A model generated the notes under the pieces. It was given only the letters and a program-made list of their open reading frames with translations, ran no database searches and was not told the DNA's origin. Positions 45,821-53,799 of a DNA stretch of 64,000 nucleotides are shown in pieces. The translations under genes and the position numbers were made by a program. Within the stretch, counting starts at the first letter, position 1. Every line of letters begins with the position of its first letter. Source of the stretch: an uncultured bacterium (GTDB lineage Bacteria > Cyanobacteriota > Vampirovibrionia > Gastranaerophilales > Gastranaerophilaceae); contig CACYOO010000009.1 of the NCBI GenBank assembly GCA_902776035.1, positions 1 to 64,000 of the forward strand, given 5' to 3'.

Positions 45821-46163
45821 ACACAATTACACTTGTGTTGGAGTAACTCAAAAACCCTTATAAATAGTGAATTATAGAGGTAGAAAGTTTACAAAAATTA
45901 AACAAACTCAACTAAATTTTAAATATTTAATTAGAAAAAATCTCTTTGTGTTATGATAGTTTTACGATTTCAAACAAAAACAATACAACACAAGTGTAAC
46001 TATATTGCAATATGGCAAGTTTGAAATTCAACAAACAAGAGTCTTTTAGGCTAATTCTAACAAAACTTAACATTAGAAATTTTAATATAAATTTTTAATA
46101 TCTTTATGTTAGAATAAAAATATTATTTAAGATTTATGCAATACAACACAAGTGTAATTTTGT
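45821..46163. repeat. Inverted repeats bracketing the glycan promoter (possible invertible segment)
   Basis: The motif CAACACAAGTGTAA occurs three times in the 45770-46201 gap: on the minus strand at 45827-45840, on the plus strand at 45986-45999 and 46144-46157. The outer pair extends to 19 of 20 matching bases (45821-45840 and 46144-46163) in inverted orientation, 303 bp apart; the two plus-strand copies share 19 bp (45981-45999, 46139-46157). Further stems inside are ATTTCAAAC/GTTTGAAAT (about 45967-46027) and ATTCTAACA/TGTTAGAAT (46054-46062, 46107-46115). No gene lies in this gap. Confidence 0.65.
45871..45876 (-). promoter_or_regulatory. Candidate -10 box of the glycan operon
   Basis: A perfect TATAAT on the minus strand, about 100 bp ahead of the first GT2 start and inside the inverted-repeat segment. 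The -35 region is AT-rich without a clear TTGACA, so the promoter call is moderate. Confidence 0.4.
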
Positions 46164-46177
46164 TGTATTGCTTTTTT
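46138..46177 (+). terminator. Plus-strand terminator built on repeat copy 3
   Basis: GCAATACAACA and its exact complement (46161-46171) form an 11-bp stem with a 12-nt loop, followed by six T. Its left arm is repeat copy 3. It would stop transcripts running toward the recombinase gene; no plus-strand gene precedes it in this orientation. Confidence 0.65.
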
Positions 46178-46201
46178 GTTGAGTTTGGCTCTATATCTGC
46201 A

Positions 46202-46744
46202 TTACAGTATGAAATTATTGTAACTGTTGTCAATCATATCTTGGTCGATACCAATGTATCTGAGAGTTACTTGTGGAGAATAATGATTGAAGATTTTTTG
46301 TAATACTGCGACATCTTTAAACTTTTGGTAGTGGTGGTATCCGAAAGTTTTTCTCAATGTATGCGTACCCACTTTGTAATCAACTCCTGCTATTTCACAT
46401 GCAGAATTAATTATGCGATAACATTGTGTCCTTTCCATTCGATTATGAAATCGAGATAAAAATAACGGCTCACTATCTTCTCTGCCTTGAGTAAATTTAT
46501 CCAATAGAGGTTTTAGTTTTGTGTTAATTGGGAAACGTTTTGGCTTACCAGTCTTTTTCTCAATCAAATTAATGTAAGATTTGTTTTTTACATCTCCAAC
46601 ATTAAGGTTTAGAATGTCTGAAATTCTAAGTCCACAATTTGTTCCGATGACGAAAAATACTAAATCTCTCAATCCTTGTTGTTTCAAAATCTTTTCAATC
46701 TTTTTTAAATCCCTTTTGTTTCTAATAGGTTCAACAATGTTCAT
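46202..46744 (-). CDS. Small tyrosine recombinase
   Basis: A 180-aa catalytic-domain-only tyrosine recombinase without the usual N-terminal core-binding domain. Catalytic set: Arg40 (CGLRISD), Lys near 64, His128-x2-Arg131 (THTLRKTFGYH), His154 (FNHYSP) and nucleophile Tyr163 (LRYIG). Size and layout are like FimB/FimE invertases (about 200 aa) and like small recombinases of Firmicutes prophages. Its neighbours are Mu-like phage genes upstream and the repeat-bracketed glycan promoter downstream, so both roles are possible. AAAGGAG precedes ATG. Confidence 0.85.
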   Translation of the reverse strand: MNIVEPIRNKRDLKKIEKILKQQGLRDLVFFVIGTNCGLRISDILNLNVGDVKNKSYINLIEKKTGKPKRFPINTKLKPLLDKFTQGREDSEPLFLSRFHNRMERTQCYRIINSACEIAGVDYKVGTHTLRKTFGYHHYQKFKDVAVLQKIFNHYSPQVTLRYIGIDQDMIDNSYNNFIL

Positions 46745-46790
46745 AACTTCTCCTTTCTTGATGTTCCTAACTTTTTAAAATTCAACTTTT

Positions 46791-47237
46791 TTATTTTAAA
46801 AAAAACGTAGTTTCATCAATAATCTCGGCAAAATCGTCATCCGTAAGTTGTAAGTAAGGTCTTGCAGGTATCTCTGCTTTGTGTCCTTTGCCTGACTGTC
46901 CTCCAAGTTGATGAATTGCTGCATAATCAAGATTTGAACCAATAACAGCAGAATTATCGTCATAATAAGTGTTTACTGACGATGCGAGTTGACCTGTAAC
47001 TTGCAGGATTAAACCCGGATACGTTCCTTTTTTCTTACGTTGTTTTTTAGTTGATTCTGCTAAATCTTGCCACTTAGGTCTGCCTTCTTCTTTAAAATTT
47101 TCTTCAGTAGAATAGGCAAAAATACCTGCGATGTTTTTCATTAACGGTCGCAGGTTTTCGCCCCTCGTTGCTAAATCAAGAAGTTTTTTATTTACTTCTT
47201 TGTTATCAATTTTGATTTCAATTGGTTCATCTACCAT
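46791..47237 (-). CDS. Phage virion morphogenesis protein (Mu gpG-like)
   Basis: A 148-aa protein with the family pattern W-x-x-L-A-x-S-T-K-x-x-R-x-K-K-G, then ILQVTGQLASSVNTYYDDNSAVIGSN is recognisable as the tail-completion core, followed by AAIHQLGG and IPARPYL. These proteins complete the phage tail or head-tail joint. It overlaps the dam-like gene by 11 nt and precedes the recombinase by 46 nt. Confidence 0.85.
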   Translation of the reverse strand: MVDEPIEIKIDNKEVNKKLLDLATRGENLRPLMKNIAGIFAYSTEENFKEEGRPKWQDLAESTKKQRKKKGTYPGLILQVTGQLASSVNTYYDDNSAVIGSNLDYAAIHQLGGQSGKGHKAEIPARPYLQLTDDDFAEIIDETTFFLK

Positions 47238-48042
47238 TATTGAAAATCTCTTTTATTGGATAATTTGCAATTAAAAGCTCTTTGAAGATTTTATTTTCAC
47301 GATTAGTTCCCTCTCTATTGTTGATACCGTTTAATCGTTCTACTTCAACCATTTCAAAGCCTTTGTATAATTCTCTGATTTTGGGTGAATCATCGTAAGA
47401 GAGCAAAAATCTACCCTTGATATTTTTCAAAGTATCTCTTAATCGTTCGTGGTCAAAGTCAGCAGTAGACGTTACAGCATAACCACAGCCTTTAGAATAT
47501 GGAGGATCACAGTAGAAGAAAGCACCTTCAAAATCGTATTGATTGATTAATTTTTCAAAGTCACGATTTTCAATCATAACCTTATCTAATCGTTGGTGAA
47601 TTGCATCAATTTTATCTAATACATTTCGTTGTGATTTACTTGCACCACCACAAGATTTTTTAACTGTACCAAAAGTTTCTCCACGACCACCAAAAGAACG
47701 TGTAATCAAGAAGTAGAATTGAACAGCTCTTTGAATATCAGTAAAAGGTTTTGCATTCAAATATTGCAAGAACATTTCACGAGAACCCAATAAGTATTTG
47801 TATTCCTCTTTAAAGGCATTCGGATGGTATTTAACTATTCGGAATAAATTTACTAATCTTCCATCTAAGTCGTTGTATATCTCTAAGTCTGCCCATCTTT
47901 GCTTGTAGAATAAAATCCAACCCCCACCACCAAATGGTTCAATGTAAGATTTAATGTCTGTAGGAATCAACGGTTCGATAGTCTTTCTTAATAGCCTTTT
48001 TCCTCCAACCCAATTAATTAAAGATTTTTTATCAATAGTCAT
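47227..48042 (-). CDS. D12-class DNA adenine methyltransferase (phage Dam-like)
   Basis: A 271-aa N6-adenine methyltransferase. SAM motif IEPFGGGGWIL (F-x-G-x-G) near residue 35 and catalytic FYCDPPYSKG (DPPY) near residue 175; the N-terminal NWVGGKRLL is typical of the D12 class. Phage copies protect phage DNA from restriction or control packaging. AGGAG precedes ATG. It sits between MuF-like and gpG-like genes. Confidence 0.92.
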   Translation of the reverse strand: MTIDKKSLINWVGGKRLLRKTIEPLIPTDIKSYIEPFGGGGWILFYKQRWADLEIYNDLDGRLVNLFRIVKYHPNAFKEEYKYLLGSREMFLQYLNAKPFTDIQRAVQFYFLITRSFGGRGETFGTVKKSCGGASKSQRNVLDKIDAIHQRLDKVMIENRDFEKLINQYDFEGAFFYCDPPYSKGCGYAVTSTADFDHERLRDTLKNIKGRFLLSYDDSPKIRELYKGFEMVEVERLNGINNREGTNRENKIFKELLIANYPIKEIFNNGR

Positions 48043-48087
48043 ATTATCTCCTGTTTAAGTTATGTTCAAATGCTGTTCAATGAGGGT

Positions 48088-48852
48088 TCAAATTTCGTTC
48101 AGACCAGATGCAGGATTGTGAGACCAACCAACATCAGGTGCAATTCTTTTACCTGTTAAGGGATCTGTGTAGACAGTAACAGGTTTATACTCCCCAGATT
48201 TTTTAGAAACGAGATGTAGTTCTTGGGATAAATTTCCATCTGAGTTATATGGGGTAATTCTTTTTTGTTTTACGTTTCTTTCAGATAGTGCATTAACTCT
48301 ACACCTACAACGCCAACCATTTGGTGGGTAAAAACTTCTCCAAAAAGGATCATCATATCTATAAACTAAACCATTTAACATTGCGTGTTCTGGTCTTGTT
48401 CTTGAATCCATAACGGCAACGTATTCCCAGTAAGGACGATTGTCGGTGTTATCCATTTGAGTTTTGTATCGTCCTGTCATATATGCAGTTTGCATATTTA
48501 CTGAATAAATGGTTTTAAGTCGATACATAGAACCAAGTTGAACTTTTTCGGAATTACCTTTTGAATCAACTACAATTTGTTCTCCCCACCAACCTTTTTT
48601 CTGAAGAGTAGGTTTAAGCTCTTTTTGAAAAGACTGAAAAGTTTTACCTTCCTCTAGAGCTTTATCTAATGCTGAACGAATATCTTTTAAAATATCCTCT
48701 CGCATTACTTTTGCAACAGTAAAGGATTTTTTGTGCGCATCTTGCCAAAGTTCGTACCAATCCCAAGTGAACGTATTACTTTTCTTTTTGAAATATTTAA
48801 TAGCAAGAGCAGGTGCGAGTTTGAATAAACTTTTAAGCTCTACCATTCTCAA
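48088..48852 (-). CDS. Phage head morphogenesis protein (MuF/SPP1 gp7-like)
   Basis: A 254-aa MuF protein. The central segment with Y-S-V-N-M-Q-T-A-Y, then YWEYVAVMDSRTRPEHAMLNG and FYPPNGWRCRCRV carries the conserved Arg/His/Cys of the family. It is injected or packaged with capsid and helps DNA ejection and head assembly. It is at family length for the plain MuF domain with no fused toxin. It overlaps the methyltransferase frame by 20 nt. Confidence 0.9.
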   Translation of the reverse strand: MRMVELKSLFKLAPALAIKYFKKKSNTFTWDWYELWQDAHKKSFTVAKVMREDILKDIRSALDKALEEGKTFQSFQKELKPTLQKKGWWGEQIVVDSKGNSEKVQLGSMYRLKTIYSVNMQTAYMTGRYKTQMDNTDNRPYWEYVAVMDSRTRPEHAMLNGLVYRYDDPFWRSFYPPNGWRCRCRVNALSERNVKQKRITPYNSDGNLSQELHLVSKKSGEYKPVTVYTDPLTGKRIAPDVGWSHNPASGLNEI

Positions 48853-49635
48853 CCTCTGCTATTTTTTCAGCAATAGTTTGAGCAACATTTACGGTAATTG
48901 CATTTCCCGCCATTTTGTATAATTGCGCATCAGAAATGCCAAGTTCTCTTGCTTGTTGAATCATTCCATCCGGAAAGCCTTGTAGTCTAAAACATTCTGT
49001 TGGAGTTAATCGTCTTATCCTGTATCCATCAATCGTTCCCATATTGCAATGAGTGTCCAAAGTTTGCGAACACCCTTTACCAACTCTACCTCTGCGAGTG
49101 GTAGAATTTGGGTATGCTAAAGCAATACCATCTCCAACTTTTGCAATATCATAACCTTTTTTCGTACCGTTTCTAATTTTCATCAATGGTGTATCACCAC
49201 CGACTTTTAATGTTTCAACGATATTTGATTCTTTGTATTTATTGAATCTTGGTTTATTGATACAGTATAATCCTGTTTTACCACTTCCTGCGTTTGCAAC
49301 TAAGCAAGAACCAACACCATCAGTTGTATAAATTCTTGAACCTTGTGAGTTTCCAACAGTTTCTTGAATTTGGTTTAAGCCGACTTTGACAGTATTCTTT
49401 GAATCGCCTCCGATGAAAGGAAATATTTTTCCGATACATTCTCCTCCAAGACATCCGACAATGTACACTCTTTCCCTGTTTTGAGGAACGCCGAAGAACT
49501 TAGAATTAAGAACCTGCCATTGCACTTGATACCCAATGTCGGTGAGAACTTTAATGATAGTTGCGAAAGTTCTTCCACGGTCGTGGTTAAGTAAGCCTTT
49601 AACGTTTTCGAGAATAATATATTTGCAATACCTAT
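48833..49635 (-). pseudogene. 5'-truncated C5-cytosine DNA methyltransferase
   Basis: The frame reads YIILENVKGLLNHDRG (motif VI ENV), QNRERVYIVG (motif VIII), a target-recognition region and the C-terminal GFPDGMIQQAREL and NAITVNVAQTIAEKI (motifs IX and X). Motif I (FxGxG) and the catalytic Pro-Cys motif IV are missing because the homology ends at about 49635, where the acyltransferase fragment begins on the other strand. A GTG at 49523-49525 could start a 230-aa piece, but it would be inactive. Confidence 0.8.
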
Positions 49636-49636
49636 T

Positions 49637-50221
49637 TGCTTTATATTGGGTTTTTGTTTACCGCATCATAATAATGTATTAACTCAAAACGGAAATTTTT
49701 TAAGCTATGACATAGCATTTGTTGCTGCTGGATTTATGCTCATTGGTTCACTTGTAAAACCATATATAAAAAAACTTGTGGATATTAAAAATATTTATTT
49801 GATAATGTTAATGATATTTTTAGGTTTACTGTTTATATGCGGTTTTAGTTTTACGGATTATACACATGAGTTTATGCTAATGGCAAATGCCACTTATACA
49901 AATATACCTGCGTTCTTGTTCTGTTCACTAACCGGAAGTTTTTGCACCATATTAGCTGGAATATTAATATATAAATTACCTATAAAAAAACGAATACTTA
50001 ACTTTTTAGGACAAAATACATTAGCCATATTTTTGCTGCATAGACATATTGTTGTTGCGTTTTTAACTTTTTTACAAACAAATACAACTCTAAGCCGTTT
50101 ATCTATCAATACAATTATAACATTAATTGCATTGATTATTTCTTCTTTACTTGTTGTATTAATAAATAAATATGCTCCTATAATGTTTGGTAAAACAAAT
50201 ACTGCTATAGAAAAAGATTAA
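49637..50221 (+). pseudogene. C-terminal part of the split acyltransferase-3 protein
   Basis: About 195 codons encoding five or six membrane helices, with SYDIAFVAAGFMLIGSLVKP at its start and FLGQNTLAIFLLHRHIVV near the end, the typical second half of acyltransferase-3 (O-acetyltransferase) proteins. The only starts are TTG 49646 or internal ATGs, and no ribosome binding site is seen. It is in the same orientation as the N-terminal fragment at 25618-25728. Roughly 100-130 residues in the middle are lost. Confidence 0.72.
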
Positions 50222-50251
50222 AAATCTCGATATAAGGGGTTTAGTAACAGT

Positions 50252-50833
50252 TTATAAGTTATTTAACCAATTTATAATTTGTTCTTTTACTAGGAAAATT
50301 CCGTTTTCAAACATAAATAAATGCTTTTTTATTTCTTTTGCATTTGTTAAATCTTTAAATTCATTCCATACTTTCTTTTTGAAAGCACCTCCGGAGTATG
50401 TAAAAATAGGAATTAATACTTTATTTTCAAAATTGTTATTTTTTAAAAAATACTCCATTGGTAGTGATATAGAAGAATTCCAAATAGGCGATGCCGTAAA
50501 AATAATGTCATAATCTGATATATCAATTTTCTCTATTTGGGGCAAATAACCTTCTCTTATTTGTTTTCTTACAAGCTTTGACATTTTAAAAATATTTTTT
50601 GGATATTTTTCAGTTAATTCAATCTCTTTTAAATCTCCGGATACGATTGAATGAAGCTTTTCTGCAACATTTTTAGTATTACCGCCATTTGAATAATAAA
50701 CAGTTAATATTTTTTTATTTGAGAAAATTTCTTTGTTTTTGTATTCAATATTTTTTAATTTAATTATTTTTGAAACAATAACTAATATTAACAAAAATAA
50801 TATAACGCATATAATATAAAATAAAATATTCAT
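50252..50833 (-). CDS. Membrane-anchored flavodoxin
   Basis: A 193-aa protein with an N-terminal membrane helix (residues 2-22) and a flavodoxin domain: VYYSNGGNTKNVAEKL is the FMN phosphate loop, IIFTASPIWNSSISLP the second FMN loop, PIFTYSGGAF the third. Flavodoxins of this type act as electron carriers or quinone reductases. It lies 22 nt downstream of the PreA-like gene and may receive electrons from it. Confidence 0.82.
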   Translation of the reverse strand: MNILFYIICVILFLLILVIVSKIIKLKNIEYKNKEIFSNKKILTVYYSNGGNTKNVAEKLHSIVSGDLKEIELTEKYPKNIFKMSKLVRKQIREGYLPQIEKIDISDYDIIFTASPIWNSSISLPMEYFLKNNNFENKVLIPIFTYSGGAFKKKVWNEFKDLTNAKEIKKHLFMFENGIFLVKEQIINWLNNL

Positions 50834-50855
50834 ATAATTACTCCATTTATATTAT

Positions 50856-52037
50856 TTAGCAACACATTTTTATGGCTTCTTTAGGGCATATATGACTGCA
50901 TAGTGAACATCCAACGCATTGTTCTTTATTAATGCACAAACTTTCTTTATCAATACTCAATGCGTTATATTCTGATTCGGAGCATATTTTTGCACATTTC
51001 CCGCATTTTATACACTTTTCTTTATCAATCAAAGGATAAAGGTGATTTTTCTTATTTAGTTTTTCGTGTGATGTAATTTTTTTAATTGCAATATTTTTTA
51101 ATTCTGATATATTTTTAAATCCTTTAGTTTCTAAATAATTCAATAAGCCCGACTTTAGATTATTTATTATTCCGTATCCGTTAATCATAACTTCTGTACA
51201 AATTTGTACAGCATCAGAACCAAGAGCTATATATTGTGCTGCATCTTCCCAATTGGATATTCCTCCCATACCAAGTATTGGCAAATTGGAATTCTGTCTT
51301 ATTTGAGCAACACATTTAAATCCTATTGGTTTAACAGCTTCACCCGATAATCCTCCATAGGTAGAATGTCCATCAATGTTAAGAACCGGCTCTAGTGTAT
51401 CCAAATTAATACCCATAAAACCTTGCACCGTATTGATTGCTGCTAATCCGTCTGCACCTGCTTTTTCAACTGCGTTTGCAATCCATGTTATATTTGTTAC
51501 ATTTGGTGTTAATTTTACAAAAACAGGTTTTTGGGCAACGGCTTTTACCCAAGAGGTAATAAGATTTGATATTTCTGCACTTGTTCCTATTGCCATTCCA
51601 ATATTCTTTTCAGGCATTCCGTGCGGGCAGGAAAAATTAAGTTCAAATGCATCTATTGGAGTATTGTTAAATGTTTTAACAAGGTTTTGCCATTCTTCAC
51701 ATTCAACAGGTGCCATTATACTTGCAATTATAACTTTTGAAGGATATTTTTCCTTAAGATATTTAATCCCATCTACCCAATATTGAATTGTTTTGTGGCT
51801 CAAAAGTTCTATATTTTGAAGGCAGATTATTTTCCCTTTTTCTTTAATTGTTGCATAACGAGGACTTGCTTCAACCATTTCCAAATCATCAGGAGTTATG
51901 GTTTTTAGGACAGCACCTCCCCAACCCATTTCAAAGGATTTATCTATACTTTCTATTGATGCTGTAGGTGGTGCGGAAGCCAATAAAAATGGATTTTCAA
52001 ATTCTATTCCTAATATTGATGTTTTTAATGTAGCCAT
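50856..52037 (-). CDS. PreA-like dihydropyrimidine/dihydroorotate dehydrogenase-type protein with ferredoxin domain
   Basis: A 393-aa protein: an FMN TIM barrel of the dihydroorotate dehydrogenase superfamily (GIEFENPFLLASAP start, FELNFSCPHGMPE with catalytic Cys, PVFVKLTPNV, GMGGISNWEDA) and a C-terminal 2x[4Fe-4S] ferredoxin with two C-x2-C-x2-C-x3-C motifs. This matches NAD-dependent dihydropyrimidine dehydrogenase subunit PreA; PreT is not next to it. The start at ATG 52035-52037 (MATLKTS) is chosen because GAGGAAA lies 6 nt before it. Confidence 0.88.
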   Translation of the reverse strand: MATLKTSILGIEFENPFLLASAPPTASIESIDKSFEMGWGGAVLKTITPDDLEMVEASPRYATIKEKGKIICLQNIELLSHKTIQYWVDGIKYLKEKYPSKVIIASIMAPVECEEWQNLVKTFNNTPIDAFELNFSCPHGMPEKNIGMAIGTSAEISNLITSWVKAVAQKPVFVKLTPNVTNITWIANAVEKAGADGLAAINTVQGFMGINLDTLEPVLNIDGHSTYGGLSGEAVKPIGFKCVAQIRQNSNLPILGMGGISNWEDAAQYIALGSDAVQICTEVMINGYGIINNLKSGLLNYLETKGFKNISELKNIAIKKITSHEKLNKKNHLYPLIDKEKCIKCGKCAKICSESEYNALSIDKESLCINKEQCVGCSLCSHICPKEAIKMCC

Positions 52038-52106
52038 ATATGATTTCCTCATATTTTATACACTTTTAATTTTCATATACTAACATAAAAATTTATAAGT
52101 TTTTTA

Positions 52107-53198
52107 TTAAATTTCTAAACTGCCGTTCTTTATTTTGAAAAGAGAAATATCGTTTAAAAATTCTTTGCTAAAAAGTAATGTGTCAACAGACGTTATAATT
52201 GTTTGTGTATCTTTATCTATAGAATTAAGTAAGTAATTCTGTCTTAAATCATCTAATTCTGCTAAAACATCATCAAGTAATAATATTGGAGAAATATCTG
52301 TCTTTTCTTTAATAATATTTAATTCTGCAGATTTTAATGCTAAAACGACAGTTCTTTGTTGTCCTTGAGATGCAAATTTTGTTGCATCTTTATCGTTTGT
52401 TAAGAAAATAACATCATCTCTGTGAGGCCCTATTAGAGATTGCCCTCGTCTTATTTCTTCATCATAGTTATCTTTTAATGCTTGTTTATAATTTTCACAA
52501 ATTTGTTCAATATTATCATTAATAGGAAATGTAGTTTTATAATAAATATTTAAAGTTTCATCATTAGAAATCTCTAAATGTTTTATCTTTGCTATATTTG
52601 ATATTTCATTCAAATATTTATTGCGTAAAAATACAATATTTGCTCCTGTTATAGACATTTGTTCATTATAAACATCCATTAAACCGTAATCAAATTTATC
52701 ACTTTTCAATAAATTATTTTTTTGAATACGTAATTTTTCATATTTATTTAACCTGTCCTCATATAATGGATATATTTGAAATATTGCGTTATCAAGCCAA
52801 TTTCTTCTATTTTCAGGAGTACCTCTTAATAATAGTAAATCTTCGTTTGAAAATATAACAGTTTTTAATATACCTCTAAAATCTTTTATGGTTGATTTTA
52901 CTCCGTTAATTTTAAATGTTTTTTTACCTGTTTCATCAATATAATAATTTAATTGTATTTCAGTTGAATTTTTTTCCAACAATGCACAAATATTCATATT
53001 GTCTTTGCCAAACTCAATCAAATCAGAAATTTTAGATGTTCTCATAGATTTTAAGCAAGATAAAAAATATATACTTTCTAAAATGTTAGTTTTACCCTGT
53101 GCATTTTTGCCTATTATAATGTTTTTGTAATTATTAAAATTTAATTCTATGTTTTCACAATTTCTGTAATTTTTTAATTTTAAATTTGTTATTTTCAT
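52107..53198 (-). CDS. recF: DNA replication and repair protein RecF
   Basis: A 363-aa RecF, normal length. N-terminal LKLKNYRNCENIELNF, Walker A GKNAQGKTN, signature SQGQQRTVVLALK and Walker B ILLLDDVLAELD are all present. RecF with RecO and RecR loads RecA at gapped DNA. There is no dnaA/dnaN/gyrB neighbourhood here. The ATG has no Shine-Dalgarno sequence but follows TATAAT by exactly six T, a leaderless arrangement. Confidence 0.95.
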   Translation of the reverse strand: MKITNLKLKNYRNCENIELNFNNYKNIIIGKNAQGKTNILESIYFLSCLKSMRTSKISDLIEFGKDNMNICALLEKNSTEIQLNYYIDETGKKTFKINGVKSTIKDFRGILKTVIFSNEDLLLLRGTPENRRNWLDNAIFQIYPLYEDRLNKYEKLRIQKNNLLKSDKFDYGLMDVYNEQMSITGANIVFLRNKYLNEISNIAKIKHLEISNDETLNIYYKTTFPINDNIEQICENYKQALKDNYDEEIRRGQSLIGPHRDDVIFLTNDKDATKFASQGQQRTVVLALKSAELNIIKEKTDISPILLLDDVLAELDDLRQNYLLNSIDKDTQTIITSVDTLLFSKEFLNDISLFKIKNGSLEI

Positions 53199-53210
53199 AA
53201 AAAAATTATA
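53199..53210 (-). promoter_or_regulatory. recF -10 box with leaderless spacing
   Basis: A perfect TATAAT (53205-53210, minus strand) followed by six T and the recF ATG. No extended TG. Confidence 0.5.
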
Positions 53211-53235
53211 CAGTAAAAATCGTGTTTATTAAAAA

Positions 53236-53799
53236 TTAATCTTCGTTTTTTCTTGCTATTAATAAGCCGGCAGGTAAATCTAATATTTCAGATTGGTATT
53301 TAGGATTACCAAATATTGCATCAAGAAATGGCTTTACTTTTTGCGAATGAGATGTTACGTTGTCTGCCGTAATAATACCGCCACGCTTTATATGATTATC
53401 AAGAATTTTAAAATAATCGAGATATTGTCCTTTATTTGCATCAATAAACGCAAAATCGATTACTTCTTTTTCGGGTATTTCTTCCAAAATTTCTATTGCA
53501 GAACCCTGTTTAACGGTTATTATATCTGATAATCCACACATTTTAAAGTTTTCTTTTGCCGGTATAATCCTTTTTTCATAAAACTCAATTGTTGTCAGGT
53601 GTCCGCCTGTTTCTACTAAACCCTTTGCAAGCCAAATTCCTGAATATCCGTTTGATGTTCCTACTTCATAAGCATTTTTTATATTGGCTGTCTTTATTAT
53701 AAGGTTTAGGAAATTCCCTGTTTCTCTGGCGATATTCCAAAAGTCATCCTGCGTTTTTTCAAGATTTTTTAAAACTGTTTCTGTCGTACTGTCAAACAT
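53236..53799 (-). CDS. SAM-dependent O-methyltransferase
   Basis: A 187-aa class I methyltransferase of the caffeoyl-CoA/catechol O-methyltransferase type: AYEVGTSNGYSGIWLA (SAM motif), TTIEFYEKR, IDFAFIDANKGQYLDYF with the metal-site Asp, and GGIITADNVTSH. Methylates a small hydroxylated substrate or an rRNA-like target; substrate not known. It starts directly at the end of the propeller gene, so the two are co-transcribed. Confidence 0.85.
   Translation of the reverse strand: MFDSTTETVLKNLEKTQDDFWNIARETGNFLNLIIKTANIKNAYEVGTSNGYSGIWLAKGLVETGGHLTTIEFYEKRIIPAKENFKMCGLSDIITVKQGSAIEILEEIPEKEVIDFAFIDANKGQYLDYFKILDNHIKRGGIITADNVTSHSQKVKPFLDAIFGNPKYQSEILDLPAGLLIARKNED

Larger units (their letters stand above)
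25729..49630. mobile_element. Genomic island of about 24 kb between two acyltransferase fragments
   Basis: The left edge is the broken N-terminus of an acyltransferase-3 gene and the right edge is its C-terminal part. Inside are a phage-type nuclease-domain protein, a twin-caspase module, a surface-glycan cluster, a small tyrosine recombinase and Mu-like phage genes including a 5'-truncated cytosine methyltransferase that ends at the right junction. No clear target-site duplication is visible, and about 100-130 acyltransferase codons are missing, so the edges have been reshaped. Confidence 0.6.
46202..49635 (-). mobile_element. Mu-like prophage remnant
   Basis: Minus-strand genes in order of transcription: truncated cytosine methyltransferase, MuF-like head morphogenesis protein, D12-class adenine methyltransferase, gpG-like virion morphogenesis protein, tyrosine recombinase. 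Terminase, portal, major head and tail genes are absent, so the phage is a relic. The gene order MuF-gpG is that of Mu-like phages with the methyltransferase inserted between. Confidence 0.75.

Noticed and set aside
45827-46157. CRISPR-like array
   Set aside because: Only three copies of 14-19 bp, one in opposite orientation, with unequal spacing and no cas genes. Inverted repeats of a recombination or regulatory region explain them better.
46202-46744. Recombinase as a full phage integrase
   Set aside because: It lacks the N-terminal arm- and core-binding domains of typical integrases; I keep both a phage and an invertase role open.
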